Origin: Bacteroides timonensis
Lineage (GTDB): Bacteria; Bacteroidota; Bacteroidia; Bacteroidales; Bacteroidaceae
Reading direction: 5' to 3'
Assembly: GCF_000513195.1 (NCBI RefSeq)
Contig: NZ_CBVI010000104.1
Coordinates: forward strand, 22,102 to 86,101
Length of the DNA stretch: 64,000 nucleotides
A program made the translations under genes and the position numbers. Positions 62,947 to 64,000 of this stretch are shown here, piece after piece; the stretch's first letter is position 1, and the number at the start of each line of letters is the position of its first letter. The notes under the pieces were generated by a model. The model did no database searches. It was not told where the DNA came from and saw only the letters and a program-made list of their open reading frames with translations.

Positions 62947-63048
62947 AACCTCAAAGGCAAGTCAAATCGGGCAAATGTGGAGGCCGGACGGCTGAAAAGC
63001 CGAAAATGTAACATGAATGTGTTACTACTTGCCTTTGACAAAGAGGTT
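62947..63048 (+). other. Second foldable non-coding element
   Basis: AACCTC then AAAGGCAAGT (62947-62962) pairs with ACTTGCCTTT (63027-63036) then GAGGTT (63043-63048), leaving a 6-base bulge. Inside are a 5-bp hairpin with a GAAA tetraloop (62989-63002) and GTAACA/TGTTAC (63008-63025). The result is a compact junction like a structured RNA or riboswitch aptamer, but no gene follows within the window and I do not recognise the family. Confidence 0.4.
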
Positions 63049-63126
63049 GAGACAGTATGTTTCATTATTTGATTCATTATTGATGGGGTTTGAATCTTTT
63101 CACCACGGAGTACACGGAGGTTTATA

Positions 63127-63350
63127 AATGATAATTTAGCGGTGAAATACTCGGACTATCTAAATTCCCCTCCTCCTCGGAGGAGGGGTGCCCAGAGGGC
63201 GGGGTGGTAGGTGGGAAAGAATTCCTTAATATTCTTATTAATAGGTATTTATTATTTTACCTACCACCTCCCCCTACGGGTACTCCTCCTCCGAGGAGGA
63301 GGAGAATTGAGATAGTTCTGCCTATTCATTCTCACCGCTAAATTACCATT
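63127..63350. mobile_element. MITE-like inverted-repeat element, about 224 bp
   Basis: The two halves are near-complementary along about 95 bp, starting AATGATAATTTAGCGGTGA and ending TCACCGCTAAATTACCATT, with internal CCTCCTCCTCGGAGGAGG-type palindromes and GGTGGTAGGT/ACCTACCACC. The centre is about 35 bp of AT-rich DNA. No open frame. The structure is that of a small non-autonomous element or dispersed palindromic repeat; no transposase or clear target duplication is visible. Confidence 0.65.
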
Positions 63351-63644
63351 CATCAGCATACCTATTCCTTTGCGAAACATGAATCAAGATCAATCTTACA
63401 ACAAAAGAATTTCTGCAAATTTGTCGACACTCTTTTTTCGATAACCATACAATAAATTCATATTAATCATCTGTATATCAACTACTAATGCGCATATATA
63501 CCGTTTCTTCATAATCTATGCAAAATCACCGTATTTACGGCACTAAACAGCCCTAATATCCTCAGATATGTGCTGGTTTTCGCCTTCGGTACATAAATAA
63601 GGCTGTAAATAAGACCGAAAAACGGCCTGTTTCCCATTTACAAG

Positions 63645-63698
63645 AAGTTAGGAGTTTGTCGACAAGGAGTTAACTTCTTGTCGACAAACTCCTAACTT
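63645..63698. repeat. 22-bp perfect hairpin
   Basis: Left arm 63645-63666 and right arm 63677-63698 are exact reverse complements with a 10-base loop, and weaker pairing (TTTCCCATTTACAAG against the complement of TTTGTAAACAGGAAA) continues outward to about 63630 and 63713. Each arm contains the palindrome TTGTCGACAA. The surrounding 63351-64000 holds no convincing gene. Confidence 0.75.
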
Positions 63699-64000
63699 TT
63701 TGTAAACAGGAAATTGGGTTCTTGTAATCACCTGATAACCAATAGTGAATCATCTTGGTTTGGAAGAGCGATTTGTATATAAATATCATCTGATCCATGA
63801 GCTATCCTTCAGAAAGATACCGGAAACGGATGAATCCCGTTCATTCAAAACCGTTCCGGATGGGCGCTAAGTATCATTCTGACATTTTGTATTATCAACG
63901 CTCCGAGAATCGTTTCTTTGCGCCCGGGAGTGCGTTGCAGAGGAAATACGGGAAGGAAAAACCGCATTCTACTGTATGACAACCAGATACAGAAATACGC

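Noticed and set aside
63797..63979. 60-codon plus-strand ORF near the window end
   Set aside because: Composition is unlike real proteins here, no ribosome binding site or -7 box at proper distance, and no family motif; likely a chance frame.

Overview
The window is chromosomal DNA of a gut Bacteroidales, almost certainly a Bacteroides species. The evidence is two SusC/SusD pairs, a hybrid two-component regulator, Bacteroides-type -7 boxes (TAnnTTTG) ahead of many genes, secreted glycoside hydrolases with lipoprotein signals, and a complete set of Bacteroides-style housekeeping genes. I cannot fix the species from sequence alone.

Layout. 1-4493: the end of a tripartite exporter operon (TolC-like, HlyD-like, two ABC-2 permeases, no ATPase gene seen). 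4510-7176: a convergent GH20 hexosaminidase and an SGNH esterase. 7379-12192: a BlaI-type repressor, a TlpA-like thioredoxin, an M56/BlaR1-like metallopeptidase with two TonB C-terminal domains, and a second thioredoxin-like protein, behind a promoter carrying a good operator palindrome. 12276-19218: a minus-strand housekeeping run (mrp, trmB, ilvE-type aminotransferase, xseB, xseA, subtilase, mnmA). 19357-21211: an HU-like protein with palindromes upstream, and an AAA/DUF4143 ATPase. 21550-25956: a GH10 xylanase-CE1 esterase fusion, a porin and a DUF4846 protein. 26347-32150: an ExoX-C-like orphan, then a TPP riboswitch with thiE-thiC-thi4, facing a tenI/thiE-like gene and thiD. 32159-34762: a Gfo/Idh/MocA oxidoreductase and a divergent GH28 lipoprotein.

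34807-51912 is a polysaccharide utilization locus (PUL). It contains an HTCS regulator, two paralogous large lipoproteins with helical-toroid-like C-terminal halves that I cannot assign to a known enzyme family, a DUF3823-type surface glycan-binding candidate, SusD, SusC and a divergent GH51 arabinofuranosidase. The susC/GH51 intergenic carries three copies of TTTGAATGA, two of them 21 bp apart, which is a good operator candidate for the HTCS.

52030-62495 holds a metallophosphoesterase, ispF, a histidine phosphatase, a second SusD/SusC pair, a HicAB toxin-antitoxin module and a membrane regulator of the DUF6377 type. This looks like a smaller PUL, possibly for a phosphorylated substrate. 62496-64000 contains no convincing protein gene. 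Instead it has a probable structured small RNA with its own promoter and terminator, a second foldable element, a MITE-like inverted-repeat element and a long perfect hairpin.

Coordinates of CDS starts were moved to internal ATGs where the signal peptide, family start or operon spacing argued for it. Family names come from motif recognition by eye; no database search was run.
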